The notes beneath the pieces are model-generated. The model had not been told where the DNA came from and ran no database searches. It worked only from the letters and a program-made list of their open reading frames with translations. This document shows, one piece after another, positions 21,916 to 28,603 of a stretch of DNA of 47,166 bases. The position numbers were made by a program, and so were the translations under genes. The stretch's first letter is position 1. Every line of letters starts with the position of its first letter. The stretch is from a virus: positions 1 through 47,166 of IMG/VR virus record IMGVR_UViG_3300037069_001345; one strand, given 5' to 3'.

Positions 21916-22537
21916 AGCCGTGAACGACCTGACGCTCCCCAAAACCGTCAAAGTGTTGCAAGGTGCGGACATTCCCGTCGTCCTCGTACCGTGGGTGGTA
22001 TCCGTTCAAGTGCCGCCGCTGCTCGACCAACTGGACGAAGCTATCCGCTCCGACATGGGCCTCACCCAGTCGGGGGCTTCCCTGGCGCACGAGCGCAACA
22101 TTCTTGATGCTGACGCCCTGCAGAAGTTCATTCAGATCAGTTCGCAGATTCGCGACTGGTGCCGTATGGCGGGTGTGCGGAAACCGTCACGGCAGCCGGC
22201 GAGGGCGTTGCAGCAGTGGCATGTGGCTGCGATGGGTTCCCTGAATGAGGCAAGTGAGGTGTGGCATACGGAGACTTTGCAGAGGTGGGCGTCGTATGTG
22301 CGGGGGAAGTTGGATCCGCCGCGTGAGCGGGAGTTGCCGGGTGCGTGTCCTGTTTGTGGTGAGTGTGAGTGGTGGCGGGATGGTGTGAGGTTTGTGCGCC
22401 CGTTGGTGGTGAGGTATCGGGTTGGTCCGGGGTTGTTGGTGGGGGCGTCGGGGCATTGTCGGGCGTGTGCGCGGGTGTGGGGGGTTCGGGAGTTGTCGTA
22501 TTTGATTGAGCAGAAAGCGAAGGAAGGAACCCCGTGA
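21902..22537 (+). CDS. Conserved phage protein with C-terminal zinc ribbon
   Basis: 211 residues, ATG overlapping the methylase end. Helical N-terminal two thirds (MELYEAVNDLTLPKTVKVLQ; WCRMAGVRKPSRQPARALQQW), then CPVCGECEW and CRAC about 40 residues apart form a zinc ribbon. This arrangement recurs in actinobacteriophage early operons. Function unknown; nucleic-acid binding is likely. Confidence 0.65.
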   Translation: MELYEAVNDLTLPKTVKVLQGADIPVVLVPWVVSVQVPPLLDQLDEAIRSDMGLTQSGASLAHERNILDADALQKFIQISSQIRDWCRMAGVRKPSRQPARALQQWHVAAMGSLNEASEVWHTETLQRWASYVRGKLDPPRERELPGACPVCGECEWWRDGVRFVRPLVVRYRVGPGLLVGASGHCRACARVWGVRELSYLIEQKAKEGTP

Positions 22538-22767
22538 GTTTCGCAAGGTTCAGTGCCACGAGCGACGTGTACGTATACGCCGATATCGGAGGATATGTTT
22601 CGTGCTGTGGTTGCCAGCTCGGTGACCAGTGGGATTTCCATAGTGCTCCCGATATCGTCGCGCATTTGAATGAGCATGTCGCGGCTGGGCACAAGGTTCC
22701 GGCTGACCTACTCGATGAGGGCATTTACGAGGACAGCGACTTTGAGGAGTACCACAATGGAGCCTGA
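22534..22767 (+). CDS. Small conserved zinc-type protein, 77 residues
   Basis: GTG start in a GTGA overlap, GAAGGAAC upstream. DVYVYADIGGYVSCCGCQL and a HLNEHVAAGHKVP helix give Cys and His residues for one zinc. Seen as a stand-alone early gene in actinobacteriophages as far as I recall; function unknown. Confidence 0.65.
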   Translation: MSFARFSATSDVYVYADIGGYVSCCGCQLGDQWDFHSAPDIVAHLNEHVAAGHKVPADLLDEGIYEDSDFEEYHNGA

Positions 22768-23269
22768 TGAGCGTTGTGTTCATGCGGTGGATGGGCCGGA
22801 CTGGGCTGGACTGCGGGAACTATACCCAGCAGAAGTCGACTACAAAGCGCTGATCCGTGAGTTGAACTACGGGGGCCATCTGTGGTCCGGCAAGCCATCG
22901 ACGCTGTTCTTCAAGGCGGCGGACGCCGTCGAGTCGTGGCTGGCGATAGAACAGCGCCTCACGGATCACATTGTGCAACTAGCGGCTGAGCGTGATGCTC
23001 TTGCGGAGCGTGCGACCGCACTGGGTCGCGCCCTCGTTCAAGAGGCTGAGACCACACAGGCTGCACTAGATGAGCGCAACGCTCTGCAAGCCCGCCTGGA
23101 CGCGATGACCGTCGAATGGGGAACGGCGGCGGTAGCTGGTGACGACCGGACGATCCACCGCGACACATTCAGGAGCGAGGATGCAGCGCGCAACGCCAGA
23201 GGGTATGGGGAATCGATCGTCACCCGTTTGGTGGGTCCGTGGACTGTGGTACCGGAAGGAGAACGGTGA
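22757..23269 (+). CDS. Coiled-coil protein, paralogue of the gene upstream of integrase
   Basis: 170 residues. Central coiled coil from about 70 to 120, then NALQARLDAMTVEWG and the C-terminal RLVGPWTVVPEGER, both nearly identical to the protein at 8478-8936, also at DNA level. The N-terminus shares DYKALI. Its last codons contain the ribosome site GGAAGGAGA for the next gene (TGATG overlap). Unknown function; the pair may be duplicates by recombination. Confidence 0.7.
   Translation: MEPDERCVHAVDGPDWAGLRELYPAEVDYKALIRELNYGGHLWSGKPSTLFFKAADAVESWLAIEQRLTDHIVQLAAERDALAERATALGRALVQEAETTQAALDERNALQARLDAMTVEWGTAAVAGDDRTIHRDTFRSEDAARNARGYGESIVTRLVGPWTVVPEGER
23225..23262 (+). repeat. 38-bp inverted repeat, right copy
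   Basis: Exact inverse of 8485-8522; encodes the shared tail and ribosome site. The 14.7-kb early region lies between the copies. Confidence 0.95.
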
Positions 23270-23478
23270 TGGATGCTTTCGGACGCACTACACCGACGAG
23301 CGGAAGCGCCATGTGCACACTCTGCGGGTTCGCGGGGCACGTGGAAACCGACGTCGACAGGGCTGAGGGCGTCGCGACCGCGTTCGCGTTCGCTCTACAC
23401 TTCGCCACCGAGCACCCGGGGGTCAGCGGTGTGAGCCGGTATGTCGTGATGGTACCGGAAGGAGACGCGAATGCCTGA
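23269..23478 (+). CDS. Small protein, 69 residues, unknown
   Basis: ATG overlaps the previous stop. CTLCGFAGHVETD with a downstream ALHFATEH suggests a C2H2-like zinc site. The C-terminus VPEGDANA again embeds a GGAAGGAGA ribosome site for the next gene. Confidence 0.6.
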   Translation: MDAFGRTTPTSGSAMCTLCGFAGHVETDVDRAEGVATAFAFALHFATEHPGVSGVSRYVVMVPEGDANA

Positions 23479-23626
23479 AATCGACCCGTTGTTGGCTGCC
23501 GTCGAAGCCCGCTCAATTCTTGACGCGCACCGGATGAACTTTTGGGGTCGCTGCAGCAAGTGCCGATGTTGGTTCCCATGCGAGACCGTGCAACTCGTCT
23601 GGGCGCACCTCAACAAAGATTCCTGA
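23471..23626 (+). CDS. Small Cys-rich protein, 51 residues
   Basis: ATG 8 bases before the previous stop, behind GGAAGGAGA. CSKCRCWFPC with a C-terminal AHLNKD forms a probable zinc site. Last gene before a promoter/terminator leader. Unknown. Confidence 0.6.
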   Translation: MPEIDPLLAAVEARSILDAHRMNFWGRCSKCRCWFPCETVQLVWAHLNKDS

Positions 23627-23643
23627 GAAAGTCCTGGGTGGAG

Positions 23644-23673
23644 TTGCATATCCAACATTTTAAGTGCTAAGCT
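23644..23673 (+). promoter_or_regulatory. Rightward promoter
   Basis: TTGCAT (23644-23649), 18-bp spacer, TAAGCT (23668-23673): same -10 and spacing as the early promoter at 9777, but without the operator palindrome. Transcription would start near 23680. Confidence 0.6.
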
Positions 23674-23681
23674 AATTCCGT

Positions 23682-23716
23682 GCTCTAGAAGTCTGTCCAG
23701 ACTTCGGAGCCTTTTT
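23682..23716 (+). terminator. Terminator hairpin inside the leader of the 23736 gene
   Basis: GCTC-(TA)-GAAGTCT, loop GTCC, AGACTTC-(G)-GAGC, then CTTTTT. It follows the start site by a few bases, so it works either as terminator of the upstream operon or as an attenuator. Confidence 0.7.
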
Positions 23717-23735
23717 CGTTTAAGGCGGTAACCCA

Positions 23736-23963
23736 ATGAGTTTTGCCGAAAGAGCGAAAGCCAAACCCAAGCCCATCAAAACCTTGGACGAATGGCTCAC
23801 CACCCTACCCAAAGACGAACACGACGCAGTAACCGAAATGCTGACCTCACCAGACCGTTGGACGATTGTTGAAATGGTTGACGAGTTGAGGGCGGAAGGT
23901 CACAGGTTCGGTAAGGATCAGGTTTCCCGCTGGCGGAAGGCCAACAATGTCGTTCGTAAATAG
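23736..23963 (+). CDS. Small HTH-like protein, 75 residues
   Basis: ATG behind AAGGCGG. Basic N-terminus, then RWTIVEMVDELRAEGHRFGKDQVSRWRK, which reads as a helix-turn-helix with recognition helix GKDQVSRW. Overlaps the exonuclease gene by 17 bases. May regulate or assist it. Confidence 0.6.
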   Translation: MSFAERAKAKPKPIKTLDEWLTTLPKDEHDAVTEMLTSPDRWTIVEMVDELRAEGHRFGKDQVSRWRKANNVVRK

Positions 23964-24741
23964 AGCAGCAGCTCGTCTGGCGCCCGAGGCGAAGAGCGTT
24001 CGGATCCTAACCATCGATATTGAATCTCGACCCCTTCAGGTGTACGCCTGGGGTCTCTGGGATCAAAACATTTCGATAGGGCAGATCATCGAGCATGGTG
24101 GAATGATTTGTTTCGCCGCTAAGTGGATGGGTGACAAGGAAGTCATTTTCAAGTCTGTGCACCATGACGGGTACGAGGCGATGCTGGAATCCGCGTGGGG
24201 GCTGCTGTCTGAGGCCGATGTGGTGGTTACTTACAACGGCGACCGTTACGACATTAAACGGCTCAACAACGAGTTTTTCCTCGCCGGCATGACACCTCCT
24301 AAGCCGTTCAAATCCATCGACCTTTTGAAAGTGAACAAGGGCCGGTTCGACCTTCCCAGCCGTAAACTGGATTACCTTGTGCAGCGTTCCGGTGTTGGGG
24401 CGAAGGTGAAACATCAGGGTTTCGATTTGTGGATTGATTGCATGGCCGGCGATGAGAAGGCTTGGGCGCTGATGCGTCGGTATAACGAGGGTGATACGCG
24501 TATCACGGAGCGGGCTTTTGTTCGGTTGTTGCCGTGGTTGACGAATATGCCGCATTTGGCGATGTTTACGGGTGATGCTCATGCGTGTCCTTACTGTGCG
24601 TCGAAGCGCATTAAGTGGGATGGGGAGTATACGCACACGTTGAATCAGACGTATCGCTTGTATCAGTGTCTGAATTGCTCGGGTTGGATTCGTGGTATCA
24701 CGAAGTCTGGTGAGCCGATTAGGACTCGCGCGATTCGATAG
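23947..24741 (+). CDS. DnaQ-like 3'-5' exonuclease with zinc ribbon
   Basis: 264 residues. RNase H-like DEDDy exonuclease: motif I TIDIESRP (DxE), motif II VVTYNGDRYDIKRLN (Asp in NGDRYD), motif III YNEGDTRITE (Tyr and Asp). After residue ~205 a CPYCASKR...CLNC zinc ribbon follows. Likely proof-reading or end-trimming nuclease for phage replication; no phage DNA polymerase is present, so it may act with the host enzyme. Confidence 0.8.
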   Translation: MSFVNRAAARLAPEAKSVRILTIDIESRPLQVYAWGLWDQNISIGQIIEHGGMICFAAKWMGDKEVIFKSVHHDGYEAMLESAWGLLSEADVVVTYNGDRYDIKRLNNEFFLAGMTPPKPFKSIDLLKVNKGRFDLPSRKLDYLVQRSGVGAKVKHQGFDLWIDCMAGDEKAWALMRRYNEGDTRITERAFVRLLPWLTNMPHLAMFTGDAHACPYCASKRIKWDGEYTHTLNQTYRLYQCLNCSGWIRGITKSGEPIRTRAIR

Positions 24742-24777
24742 TTTTGATGGGCGCCCTCCTCCGGGATTGGCGCAGTC

Positions 24778-24811
24778 GGTGGGGTCGGTTCCGTGCCCCG
24801 CCTCCTTTTTT
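24778..24811 (+). terminator. Intrinsic terminator after the early operon
   Basis: GGTGGGG (24778-24784) pairs with CCCCGCC (24796-24802), then TCC and six T. Well placed 40 bases after the exonuclease stop. Confidence 0.75.
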
Positions 24812-25264
24812 GCCGAGCGGTTGCAAACGCGAGGAAACGGACCTAATTCTTCCTGGTGACAGCCACCCACAGACTAAATAATTCGTGGGCTTAGAGCCTC
24901 TAGCAAAGTGTGGCGAGTCGCCTGTCCCCAGGAACTACCGTAAAAATAACTCCACATCGCGTACCGGTTGGTTGGCGGGTGACTCCCTCAAGGCGTCGCC
25001 GTCGTTGAGGCGTACCTCAAGCATCCGGGGCCCGTTGCCCTATACAGGGGGTGAAAGCTCATCACCTGTACGCGATGTGGCGTTCGCCCGAGTGGCCGAT
25101 TAGCCCGCAGCCGGCCAGCGCATTGAGGACAAGGTTGCATGGGCGCGTGACCTCATCGCGCGGTATGAGCCGATGGGTTACTGATACTCCCGCTGATCAC
25201 GTCGTGTGATGCGGTGATGAGTCGCAACTGATTGCGACGAAAACGGGGACTGCGCGGCCCCCAC
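24812..25264 (+). pseudogene. Decayed or frameshifted coding stretch
   Basis: No intact gene. Protein-like pieces occur in successive frames: PRNYRKNNSTSRTGWLAGDS (about 24934-24990), then GVAVVEAYLKHPGPVALYRG ending at 25055, then from a GTG at 25052 KAHHLYAMWRSPEWPISPQP, and after a one-base shift near 25110 QRIEDKVAWARDLIARYEPM to a stop at 25184. This fits indels in one or two former small genes, or assembly errors. A GTCGCAA/TTGCGAC hairpin follows at 25213-25230. Confidence 0.4.
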
Positions 25265-25338
25265 GTCTGCGTAGCTCAATTGGTTAGAGCGGCGGTCTCC
25301 AAAACCGCAGGTTGCAGGTTCGAGTCCTGCCGCATTCG
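25265..25338 (+). tRNA. tRNA-Trp (CCA) with two acceptor mismatches
   Basis: A full cloverleaf: D stem GCTC/GAGC, anticodon stem GCGGT/ACCGC with loop CTCCAAA (anticodon CCA), T arm GCAGG-TTCGAGT-CCTGC, discriminator G. The acceptor stem GTCTGCG/CGCATTC has T-T and C-T mismatches at pairs 2 and 3. CCA is not encoded. Confidence 0.88.
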
Positions 25339-25452
25339 CTAATGGTTTATTAGGTTCGGATAAACCTTCCTAAACCTTCTAAACGGTTCTAAAACAACTC
25401 TTTGACGCCACCCCCCTCGGTGACGCCTCCCCATATAAGTTGGAGGCCCGAA

Positions 25453-25680
25453 ATGAACATCGTCGTGCCAGAGTTCCCGAAGCTCAACTCAATGAACCGG
25501 TGCGACGGTTGCGGGCACCGGGCCTATGTCGTCGTTGACATGATGTTTGGTGATGAGTTGCGTTCGTTCGAGCTGTGCAAACACCATTATGAGCGTCACG
25601 AGTTGGCTTTGGCCCCGAACGCGTTGACGGTGTGGGATGAGCGCGGCTCAATCATTGAGCGCTTGGATGTGAGCGCATGA
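25453..25680 (+). CDS. DUF7455-like zinc protein
   Basis: 75 residues from ATG behind TTGGAGG. CDGCGHRAYVVVDMMFG, then LCKHHYERHE and DERGSIIERL follow the pattern of the small actinobacterial zinc family often annotated DUF7455, with two Cys early and Cys/His later. Function unknown. Stop overlaps the next ATG. Confidence 0.75.
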   Translation: MNIVVPEFPKLNSMNRCDGCGHRAYVVVDMMFGDELRSFELCKHHYERHELALAPNALTVWDERGSIIERLDVSA

Positions 25681-25955
25681 TGCCTGTCGCTGATCTTGAG
25701 ATTATCGTGGTTCAGAAGAATGCGAATGTGTTCGAGCCACCGTGCGAGTGGGATGAGCATGGGCACCCTAAAGCGCGTGCCCGGCATGATGATGGGGCTG
25801 CGAAGTTCGATCTGATGATGCCGTGCGGGTATGTGGCGAAGGGTTGCGCGAAGTTCGCTGAATTTCTTTTGCTGAATCCGACTGCTGAGGTTTATTGCGG
25901 GCGCGTCAAAGGTATGACGCATAAGGGTCACGAGGTTATCGCGGTGCCACTGTGA
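25677..25955 (+). CDS. Unknown protein, 92 residues
   Basis: ATGATG start; ATGA overlap. Beta-rich with DLEIIVVQKNANVFEPPCEWDEHG and CGYVAKGCAKFAEFL. Possible metal-binding Cys residues, no family recognised. Overlaps a tiny zinc-finger gene at its end. Confidence 0.6.
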   Translation: MMPVADLEIIVVQKNANVFEPPCEWDEHGHPKARARHDDGAAKFDLMMPCGYVAKGCAKFAEFLLLNPTAEVYCGRVKGMTHKGHEVIAVPL

Positions 25956-26080
25956 AGCCGAATAGGACACCGGATCCGCTTGACCGGTTCGTCTGCCATC
26001 ACTGTGGGCGCCGGTTTCCGGTGCCGTCTCTTGCGCGTGACTGCGAGGCTAGGCATGACAGGCACAAGAGTAAGCACTGA
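25952..26080 (+). CDS. C2H2-type mini zinc finger, 42 residues
   Basis: GTG overlapping the previous stop (GTGA). FVCHHCGRRFPV followed by CEARHDRHKSKH gives a CxxC...H/H layout of a single zinc finger with a basic tail. A real short gene by coupling and composition. Confidence 0.65.
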   Translation: MKPNRTPDPLDRFVCHHCGRRFPVPSLARDCEARHDRHKSKH

Positions 26081-26159
26081 GTGGGGCACATTCTCCCCCT
26101 ATTGGAGGGCGCTGTATAAGCGTATCCCGACAATCCCGATAGAAGTTATAGGGGGCACG

Positions 26160-26675
26160 ATGGCCGGAAACGCTCAGCTCGCTCTCGTCGCCGGTAAAGG
26201 GTTCAACGGGTGGCTGATTCGTACTGTGCAGACGTTGGCCGGCGAACCGCCCGAGGCTGCTAAGTTTACCCATATTCTGCTGGCGGAGTCTCCTGATGTG
26301 GTGATTTCGTGCGAGCCGACTGGTGTGAAGCGGATGCCGGTTAGCGCGTTCCCTGACGCTGTGTGGTCGCATTTCAAGTTGACTCAGTGGCAGCAGGATC
26401 AGATTACCGAGTATGCCGGGGATCAGGTTGGTAAACCGTATGACAGGCTCGGATATATTTGGGCTGGTATTGCGATTCTGCTGAAGATGAAACCGGACCA
26501 GTCGCCGCCCCATTTTATTGAGCGTCGGCTTGCGCAGCATAAGTCGTGGATTTGCTCGCAGCTTTGTGATGCGGCGTACTCGCGTGCACGAATCCATTTT
26601 TTCAAGGGCCGGCTGAATGGTGCGATTGTTCCGGCGAGTTTCGCCCCGATTTGGGAGGCGAACGGATGGCTATAG
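26160..26675 (+). CDS. NlpC/P60-like (YiiX-type) cysteine hydrolase
   Basis: 171 residues from ATG behind AGGGGG; a longer frame upstream has no ribosome site. The layout is a circularly permuted papain-like fold: FTHILLAES (H38) comes first and WICSQLCDAAY (C132) late, preceded by AGDQVGKPYDRLGYIWAGI typical of NlpC/P60-type tails. Could cleave a peptide or amide bond, perhaps in the cell wall or a host conjugate. It is far from the lysis genes, so an early host-modifying role is possible. Confidence 0.65.
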   Translation: MAGNAQLALVAGKGFNGWLIRTVQTLAGEPPEAAKFTHILLAESPDVVISCEPTGVKRMPVSAFPDAVWSHFKLTQWQQDQITEYAGDQVGKPYDRLGYIWAGIAILLKMKPDQSPPHFIERRLAQHKSWICSQLCDAAYSRARIHFFKGRLNGAIVPASFAPIWEANGWL

Positions 26676-26854
26676 AGCTTGGCCCGAAGTTTGAGGCTGA
26701 CGTTGCGGCGGCGGCGGGGATCACCGGTTATGATCCGGGCAGTTTGACTATTGCGCTGTTGAATCCGAATGGTGCGACGACTTTGCGTTGGACTGTATCA
26801 ATGAATGTTGATACGGCGACGTTGAAGGCTTTAGTGCGTAAGTACGCTGCTTAG
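26666..26854 (+). CDS. Unknown protein, 62 residues
   Basis: ATG behind GGGAGG, overlapping the hydrolase end. Helical start, then ITGYDPGSLTIALLNPNG and TLKALVRKY. Ends 4 bases into the convergent HTH gene. Unknown. Confidence 0.6.
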   Translation: MAIELGPKFEADVAAAAGITGYDPGSLTIALLNPNGATTLRWTVSMNVDTATLKALVRKYAA

Positions 26855-27054
26855 GGGCGGCGCCGTTTGATCTGGTAGACGCGCTCACGGGACAGGCCGG
26901 CAGCTCTGCCAATTTCGGTGGGCATGTTCCCTTTGCTCAGCAGTTCGCGCACGAATTCGTCGCGGTTGTCTTGCGCTTGGCGGAGCGCGCGCTCTTTCTC
27001 TTCGACGTTGCGCCGGTGCAGTTCTAACGTTTCGAGATTGTACGGACTGATCAT
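26851..27054 (-). CDS. Small sigma-4-like HTH protein, leaderless
   Basis: 67 residues from the ATG at 27054, which lies 6 nt after TACGCT; a GTG at 27072 would overlap that box. A charged helix (HRRNVEEKERALRQAQ) precedes MPTEIGRAAGLSRERVYQIKRR, an HTH like sigma region 4. A lone reverse gene among forward ones suggests a regulator expressed at another phase, perhaps lysogeny. Confidence 0.65.
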   Translation of the reverse strand: MISPYNLETLELHRRNVEEKERALRQAQDNRDEFVRELLSKGNMPTEIGRAAGLSRERVYQIKRRRP

Positions 27055-27060
27055 AGGTAA

Positions 27061-27066
27061 AGCGTA
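27061..27066 (-). promoter_or_regulatory. -10 box of a leaderless promoter
   Basis: Reverse strand TACGCT, 6 nt before the ATG at 27054. No recognisable -35 box. Confidence 0.45.
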
Positions 27067-27090
27067 CACCACATTTCACAGGAGGGGAAC

Positions 27091-27372
27091 ATGGAGGATA
27101 AGACTGCACGCCGGCTGTGGCGTCCGCCTGCACTCTCTATCAAATACTTGGGGAACATCGCCCGTAGCACCGTCTACGGGGTGACGGTGACCTTCCCCAA
27201 TAGTTTCCCCAAGTATTACCAGTTCGTCGGCCCACAGCGCGGCCCTGGCCCTGTGGTGATGCTTTCTTACGGTGGGACGCACGAGAGAGACATTTTCAGG
27301 CCCGGACGGTATGGGAAGTTTGGTCCTGACTGGATCCGCAACTATTTTTCGGAACCGCGAGCATTAGAATGA
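27091..27372 (+). CDS. Unknown protein, 93 residues
   Basis: ATG behind AGGAGGGGAAC. Beta-rich with ARSTVYGVTVTFPNSFPKYY and HERDIFRPGRYGKFGPDWI. Divergent from the small HTH gene. No family recognised. Confidence 0.6.
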   Translation: MEDKTARRLWRPPALSIKYLGNIARSTVYGVTVTFPNSFPKYYQFVGPQRGPGPVVMLSYGGTHERDIFRPGRYGKFGPDWIRNYFSEPRALE

Positions 27373-27385
27373 TGGGAAGAAAACA

Positions 27386-27640
27386 ATGACCGTATTTAGT
27401 GCAGGCCAGTACATTCTCGAACTCAGTACAGGCAAGCTTTACAAGGTGTTCGCCGCCAGCAATGATGCCACGGTGATCACGGAGCACGCGGAAGTGGATG
27501 AGATTCCCGCCGGCTTGGCGAACACTCTCATTATCAAACAGCTTTCGCCGGAACACTTCCAGGAATACGTTCAGGCAGCCCCCGAGGCAGCCCCTGAAGC
27601 TCCTGCAGATCCTGCAGTAGCGGACCCCACAGTCCAGTAA
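27386..27640 (+). CDS. Unknown protein with Ala/Pro tail, 84 residues
   Basis: ATG behind GGGAAG. Residues 1-60 form a small beta domain (YILELSTGKLYKVFAA), then EAAPEAPADPA-type tail. Followed directly by a terminator. Confidence 0.6.
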   Translation: MTVFSAGQYILELSTGKLYKVFAASNDATVITEHAEVDEIPAGLANTLIIKQLSPEHFQEYVQAAPEAAPEAPADPAVADPTVQ

Positions 27641-27648
27641 CAAAGGGG

Positions 27649-27677
27649 AAGCCCCGTCGATTATGGCGGGGCTTTTT
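27649..27677 (+). terminator. Intrinsic terminator
   Basis: AAGCCCCG (27649-27656) with CGGGGCTT (27667-27674), ending in five T (27673-27677). It closes the forward unit and separates it from the leftward island. Confidence 0.85.
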
Positions 27678-27692
27678 CTATGTCCAGCTTGC

Positions 27693-27998
27693 TCAAGTTA
27701 TGCTGTGCAGCAGACGCAGAATGATCGACTTGTGTTCTCGCCGCTGGTGTTCGTTGCAGCAGGCGCGGAACGTGATCGAGTATTGCTGTAGGTGACTGGT
27801 CCTCTCCACTTGGAGACGACCTAGGGTGTTCGGCGCCATCTGGTGTGCTTGCATTTCAGCGACGATCGCACTACGGGCCACCCTGTTGATGTGTTCCCAT
27901 TGTGCGAGCTGGTCTTTCGTGCCGTCGTCGCGGGGAAAGTTTACCGTGGCGTGCCATGCGCCGGCTTGATCCTGCCATGCGCGAGTTGGGTAATCCAT
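27693..27998 (-). CDS. Unknown protein, 101 residues, end of leftward island
   Basis: ATG at 27998 behind GGGGAG. Starts MDYPTRAWQDQAGAWHATVN; a helix follows and the C-terminus has a CC pair and basic residues. It lies 15 bases after the preceding gene. Unknown. Confidence 0.6.
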   Translation of the reverse strand: MDYPTRAWQDQAGAWHATVNFPRDDGTKDQLAQWEHINRVARSAIVAEMQAHQMAPNTLGRLQVERTSHLQQYSITFRACCNEHQRREHKSIILRLLHSIT

Positions 27999-28013
27999 TG
28001 TCTTGCTCCCCTC

Positions 28014-28514
28014 TCAGACTGATGCAACGTTTGCGTGGGCGCGCTCAGCGGCCACTTGGTCGAGCATTCCGGCGAGAACTTCCGTCGGAATGGTGACGGA
28101 ACGCTTGCCCGCTGTGAGCGCCGCAGCGACAGTCTCAGTGACTGTGGCGGCCGGCTTGCGTCGGACCGTTGCCCGTGGCGTGTGATACGCGATGTTGACG
28201 GCCCGACTGATGAGCGCTTCAACGTCCCCACGGTGCACGAGTCCCCATCCGCTCGCCGGCTCCCAGTCGATGCTGTCGGCGAGTTCTGTGGGGAGCGCTG
28301 TAAGCGTCTCTGGCAGCTCGGGAGGCTGTGGTGCGCTTACCGGTGCCGCGTGCTCACCTACGCGGCGTAGCAGGCGTACAGCGTCAGTCACGGGCACTGA
28401 GACAGTCGGCGCCCCTTTCCGCTGTGCGGCGTCCAGCTTGCCCGGGAGCACGTAACGGGAAACGTGCGTACGCATGAATTCCTCAATGCGCTCTGTGACT
28501 TCGATACTTTCCAT
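28014..28514 (-). CDS. Unknown protein, 166 residues
   Basis: ATG at 28514 is preferred because GGAAAGGA lies 9 bases upstream; an ATG at 28526 sits directly on that site. Helical N-terminus with REVLPGKLDAAQ-like VSRYVLPGKLDAAQRKGA, a Pro-rich middle and ATVTETVAAALTAGKRSVTI near the end. Its own promoter carries the island dyad operator. Function unknown. Confidence 0.65.
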   Translation of the reverse strand: MESIEVTERIEEFMRTHVSRYVLPGKLDAAQRKGAPTVSVPVTDAVRLLRRVGEHAAPVSAPQPPELPETLTALPTELADSIDWEPASGWGLVHRGDVEALISRAVNIAYHTPRATVRRKPAATVTETVAAALTAGKRSVTIPTEVLAGMLDQVAAERAHANVASV

Positions 28515-28551
28515 GATCACAACCATCCTTTCCGTTTGAGGTTGTGATTAC

Positions 28552-28588
28552 AGTGTAGTGCCCTTGACACTCTAGCGTCAAGGGCACT
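28552..28588 (-). promoter_or_regulatory. Promoter with 12-bp dyad operator (copy 1)
   Basis: Reverse strand: TTGACG (28581-28576), 18-bp spacer, TACACT (28557-28552). The dyad AGTGCCCTTGAC / GTCAAGGGCACT (28557-28568, 28577-28588) spans the -35 box and spacer. A ~40-nt leader leads to the 28514 start. Confidence 0.75.
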
Positions 28589-28603
28589 GTACGAAATTGT
28601 TTG

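Noticed and set aside
25265-25338. tRNA-Trp as the attP site
   Set aside because: It is a full cloverleaf 17 kb from the integrase; the T-arm mimic at 9028 is much closer.
25425-25445. Operator half site CCCCATATAAG
   Set aside because: Only one arm matches and it lies in a ribosome-site region.
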